This document shows positions 61,410 through 64,000 of a stretch of 64,000 nucleotides of DNA, one piece after another. Source of the DNA: Telluribacter sp035998675 (lineage in GTDB: Bacteria; Bacteroidota; Bacteroidia; Cytophagales; Spirosomataceae); contig NZ_DASYHI010000007.1 in NCBI RefSeq assembly GCF_035998675.1, positions 62,001 to 126,000 of the forward strand. The letters are read 5' to 3'. The translations under genes and the position numbers were made by a program. The stretch's first letter is position 1. Each line of letters begins with the position of its first letter. The notes beneath the pieces are model-generated. The model saw only the letters and a program-made list of their open reading frames with translations, did no database searches and was not told the DNA's origin.

Positions 61410-63578
61410 ATGTGGACATTGGTTTACAATCGATTCTTAAGCTATGCGCAGGCAATTTTACTGCTTGGTTTAGCCATAGTTATGTTAACTCCCTTACTTG
61501 ATGATTCAGAAATTTATTTTGGAAACCGAGTGCCAAAGTACCTTTTTTTTTCTTTCCTGACTACCTGCTGTTCTTTGTTTCTGTTTATAATAAGACAATC
61601 TTTTCCAACCATCCGATATAATTTTCTGAATGTTTCATTTTTGCTATTTTACCTGACGATTTGTATCAGCCAATTGGCTGCCTATGATCAAAATATGAGT
61701 CTGAATTCAACCTTTGAGCGAATGGAAGGATTTTGGTACTATACTGCGCTGTTAGTATTCTTTTTTATATTTTCAATTGTAGAAATTAAGCAGCAACAGT
61801 GGCATTTTATATTTATTATTTGGGTAGCTGTCGCGGTATTTGTTTCTCTAAAAGGGCTATTGTTTGAGTCGGGTTTTGATGAAGGTTACCGGATGGTATC
61901 CACCATGGGCAATGCCTCCTACCTTTCCCATTATCTGCTCAGTAGCCTTCTGCTTTTAGTTTTTCTAATTGATCGGCAAGCCTTTAAAAAGTACTATTTT
62001 CCGATACTGCTGAGTTCTGTAATTTTACTACTGGGTATTTTTTATACTTTCACCCGCACTACCTTTATCGGTATTGTTTTGGGTGGAATTGTTTTCCTGC
62101 TTTTTAACCAGCGTACTTTCAACTTTTTCTTATTGCTAAAAGTGAAGCGTGTACAAATGCTGCTTGTGATAGTAGCAGTGACAGGTAGTATTTTTGGCTA
62201 TACTTATTTTCAGCGCCTCTTGAATTCGGTACAAACTACCAATACGTTAACGGACAGGTTCAGGCTGTGGGGAATTGCGCTGTCTGGAATAAGGGAGCGG
62301 CCCCTACTGGGGTGGGGTACCGACAATTTTCCCTATGTATACGAAAAGTATGTAGCCGGTTTTATACCATCGAGTGGTCTGTGGTACGACCGTAGTCATA
62401 ATGTTTTCCTCGATTGGTTTATTAACGGAGGCTTACTGTCCGGTATCGCCTACATTGTTATCTGGGCTCTACTCCTGCGCTACATCTGGAAGACAACTTT
62501 GACGCAAAAACAAAAAGCTCTGTTAACTTCCTGGTGGTTCATAGCTGTTTTTTACCTCTTATTTAATATTGACTACCTTGCTAATTGGATTTTTCTGTTC
62601 CTGATTGCCCTTTTCGTGGTTAATCATTTGCCTGGTCGGGAACAACAATACTTAAAGGAACGATGGAAAATTAAAACGGTATTTTCCTTGTGTATGGTTG
62701 GGGGCTTACTGGTATTTTTTCAAAGTTTCCTGCCTACTTCCTACGGCTACTATCTTGCCCGACAATACAGTTTGACGCATAACGCAACGGATAAGTTGGA
62801 ATTGACCAGAAAAATGATGCAACTGGAAAGTCCGGTTAATTACAACCTGACCAAATCAGTTGTTGATTATACCTACACAGTCCAGAATAGCGACCTTTCT
62901 TCCGATTTTATGGAGGATTACGGCCAAACTGCATCGGCCTTTGTTGAATCGGAAATAGGAAAGCGGCCACCTTCGGTGTACCTTTTATACAAAAAGGCGG
63001 GTTTGGAAGCGGTTCTTTTAAAAAACAAAGATGCTATTAGTACTTATAATGAGCTGCTTAAAATAAATCCTAACTATTCTTTGGCCTATTTACGAATTGG
63101 ATACCTGTACTTTATGGATAGTCAGTTGGAAAACGCCATCAGGTACTTTTCCCAGGCAGAAGCAGTATCACCAGAGATGACGGAGGCCAGCCTCATGAAA
63201 TTAAGGGCTCAATCCCGGTTAAATCCAGACTATGATTTTGAAGTTGAATTGAATAAACTCCCTGGTGAAAAGCTGACTGACTTCGCCTACCTGGTAGGTA
63301 AGCTTTTCAGAGAAACCAATAAATTGCCCGCGTATTATGTCTGGATATGGAAAGGGGGGTACTATTCTGATCAGGCTCCTACGCCGCAGGTACTATTCGA
63401 ATGGGCTACCTGTGCTTATGAAGTAGGTGGTGTCAGCGAGTTAGAACAGGTTTTACTTGTTTATAATACTACTTTTCACTGTTCTCCCCGGTTTTCTGCG
63501 GAGGTACTCGAGCTGGCTAATAAGGGTATTGACCCTTCATCTAAACTACTTGAATACCAGCAGTATTGCGAAGAATAG
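61410..63578 (+). CDS. O-antigen ligase-like membrane protein with TPR tail
   Basis: 722 residues from the ATG at 61410; the frame is open from a TTG at 61344, but that region is not hydrophobic protein. Residues about 10-425 hold 11 or so membrane helices with the Wzy_C/O-antigen ligase pattern: SYLSHYLLSSLLLL, TFTRTTFIGIVLGG, LLGWGTDNFPYVYEKY (about 309-324) and WYDRSHNVFLDWFINGGLLS (catalytic-type His, about 338). Residues about 510-600 are tetratricopeptide repeats (NYSLAYLRIGYLYFMDSQLE). Such proteins join glycans to lipids or, in some Bacteroidota, to secreted proteins. No polysaccharide gene is adjacent, and base composition is AT-rich. Confidence 0.85.
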   Translation: MWTLVYNRFLSYAQAILLLGLAIVMLTPLLDDSEIYFGNRVPKYLFFSFLTTCCSLFLFIIRQSFPTIRYNFLNVSFLLFYLTICISQLAAYDQNMSLNSTFERMEGFWYYTALLVFFFIFSIVEIKQQQWHFIFIIWVAVAVFVSLKGLLFESGFDEGYRMVSTMGNASYLSHYLLSSLLLLVFLIDRQAFKKYYFPILLSSVILLLGIFYTFTRTTFIGIVLGGIVFLLFNQRTFNFFLLLKVKRVQMLLVIVAVTGSIFGYTYFQRLLNSVQTTNTLTDRFRLWGIALSGIRERPLLGWGTDNFPYVYEKYVAGFIPSSGLWYDRSHNVFLDWFINGGLLSGIAYIVIWALLLRYIWKTTLTQKQKALLTSWWFIAVFYLLFNIDYLANWIFLFLIALFVVNHLPGREQQYLKERWKIKTVFSLCMVGGLLVFFQSFLPTSYGYYLARQYSLTHNATDKLELTRKMMQLESPVNYNLTKSVVDYTYTVQNSDLSSDFMEDYGQTASAFVESEIGKRPPSVYLLYKKAGLEAVLLKNKDAISTYNELLKINPNYSLAYLRIGYLYFMDSQLENAIRYFSQAEAVSPEMTEASLMKLRAQSRLNPDYDFEVELNKLPGEKLTDFAYLVGKLFRETNKLPAYYVWIWKGGYYSDQAPTPQVLFEWATCAYEVGGVSELEQVLLVYNTTFHCSPRFSAEVLELANKGIDPSSKLLEYQQYCEE

Positions 63579-63638
63579 GGTAGGTAGAATTTAAACATGA
63601 ATCCGAAGGCTGATGATTGGATTCTCAATTTACCTACC
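63579..63638. other. Nested inverted repeats in the ligase 3' flank
   Basis: GGTAGGTA (63579-63586) pairs with TACCTACC (63631-63638), and inside GAATCC (63599-63604) pairs with GGATTC (63619-63624). There is no T-run close behind, so its role as a terminator is doubtful. Confidence 0.35.
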
Positions 63639-63727
63639 GTTGAATAAAATTTTGGCCAGCCCTGTAATTAATTCTAAGATATTACGCTTTCTTGCAGCTT
63701 TATATTTATACCCTCCCCTAAAGTTAC

Positions 63728-64000
63728 ATGCTGAAACATTTCTACCGCGTACTACTAACCTGGTACGCTTGTATCCTGATTAATTCAGGGTCTTCCATGG
63801 CTCAAATTAAACTGGGCGAAGGTATGGGAGTGCCTAATCCTTCCGCAGTACTGGAGTTGGAAAGTACCAATAAGGGTTTTCTGCCGCCCCGCCTGACTAC
63901 TACCCAACGCGACTCCATGCAGGAACCAGCCAATGGCATGGTCATCTATAACACTACCCTTAATTGTCTGCAACTGTACAGTGCCAGTACCTGGACCTGC
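63728..64000 (+). CDS. Surface/secreted protein, truncated at the window edge
   Basis: 91 codons up to the right edge. A signal peptide (MLKHFYRVLLTWYACILINS, cut before MAQ) is followed by IKLGEGMGVPNPSAVLELES, NKGFLPPRLTTTQRDSM and PANGMVIYNTTLNCLQLYSA. This opening (phage-tail-fibre-like, 'NPSAxLELxSTxKGFLPPRxTxxQR') is very frequent in large Bacteroidota cell-surface proteins. The rest is outside the window, so size and function cannot be told. Confidence 0.8.
   Translation, partial: MLKHFYRVLLTWYACILINSGSSMAQIKLGEGMGVPNPSAVLELESTNKGFLPPRLTTTQRDSMQEPANGMVIYNTTLNCLQLYSASTWTC

Overview
The window looks like a chromosomal segment from a Bacteroidota bacterium of the order Cytophagales (Spirosoma/Dyadobacter type). 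The inference rests on the protein families seen: a GLPGLI protein next to a carboxypeptidase-regulatory-domain outer-membrane barrel, a TlpA lipoprotein, a DUF6134 protein, a TonB-dependent receptor, and many secreted or lipoprotein glycosidases and esterases. Promoter-like sites of the TTG-N19-TAnnTTTG type support it. Coding DNA is of medium GC and the gaps are AT-rich. No rRNA, tRNA, CRISPR array, phage or insertion sequence was recognised, and there is no SusC/SusD pair.

Layout. 1-4592 (minus strand): an ACS-type MFS transporter cut by the left edge, a GH39 glycosidase, an AraC regulator and a cupin protein. 4945-13357: a DUF885 metallopeptidase, a small orphan protein, a phosphate-porin-like barrel, a DUF2892-SRPBCC protein, a B12-type radical SAM protein and a zinc alcohol dehydrogenase. 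13435-25707: an aldose 1-epimerase-like protein, an RNA-recognition-motif protein with a low-complexity tail, a GH30 glucosylceramidase-like lipoprotein, a large BNR/VPS10-like protein, a TonB receptor, a phosphodiesterase, a FabH-like synthase and a GH144-like glucanase. 26145-36442: DUF6134, TlpA lipoprotein, a frameshifted small lipoprotein, the barrel/GLPGLI pair, an orphan membrane protein in an AT-rich stretch, and an OmpA lipoprotein. 36556-43882: a phosphotriesterase-like hydrolase, two tandem serine hydrolases, a threonine/serine dehydratase, two hypotheticals and a collagen-like lipoprotein. 44108-54894: a same-strand carbohydrate/ester group made of a PQQ-type sugar dehydrogenase with its own cytochrome c, a Gfo/Idh/MocA oxidoreductase, two esterases and a GH106 rhamnosidase carrying an inserted LamG-like domain. 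55007-64000: SelO, an alpha/beta hydrolase, two decayed genes (gamma-glutamyltransferase and MsrB remnants), an amidohydrolase, a second copy of the small orphan protein, and an AT-rich end with a small VTICH-motif lipoprotein, an O-antigen-ligase/TPR protein and a truncated surface protein.

The common theme is outer-surface and periplasmic breakdown of plant-type glycans and esters. GH39, GH30, GH144 and GH106 release sugars, esterases remove acyl groups, the sugar dehydrogenase/cytochrome pair can oxidise free sugars, and an epimerase and MFS carrier handle the products. The most notable unexplained signals are a strong excess of the tetranucleotide GTAC in genes and gaps, a two-member family of small orphan proteins, a perfect operator-like inverted repeat inside a promoter at 29364-29396, and the pseudogene pair at 57520-58592.
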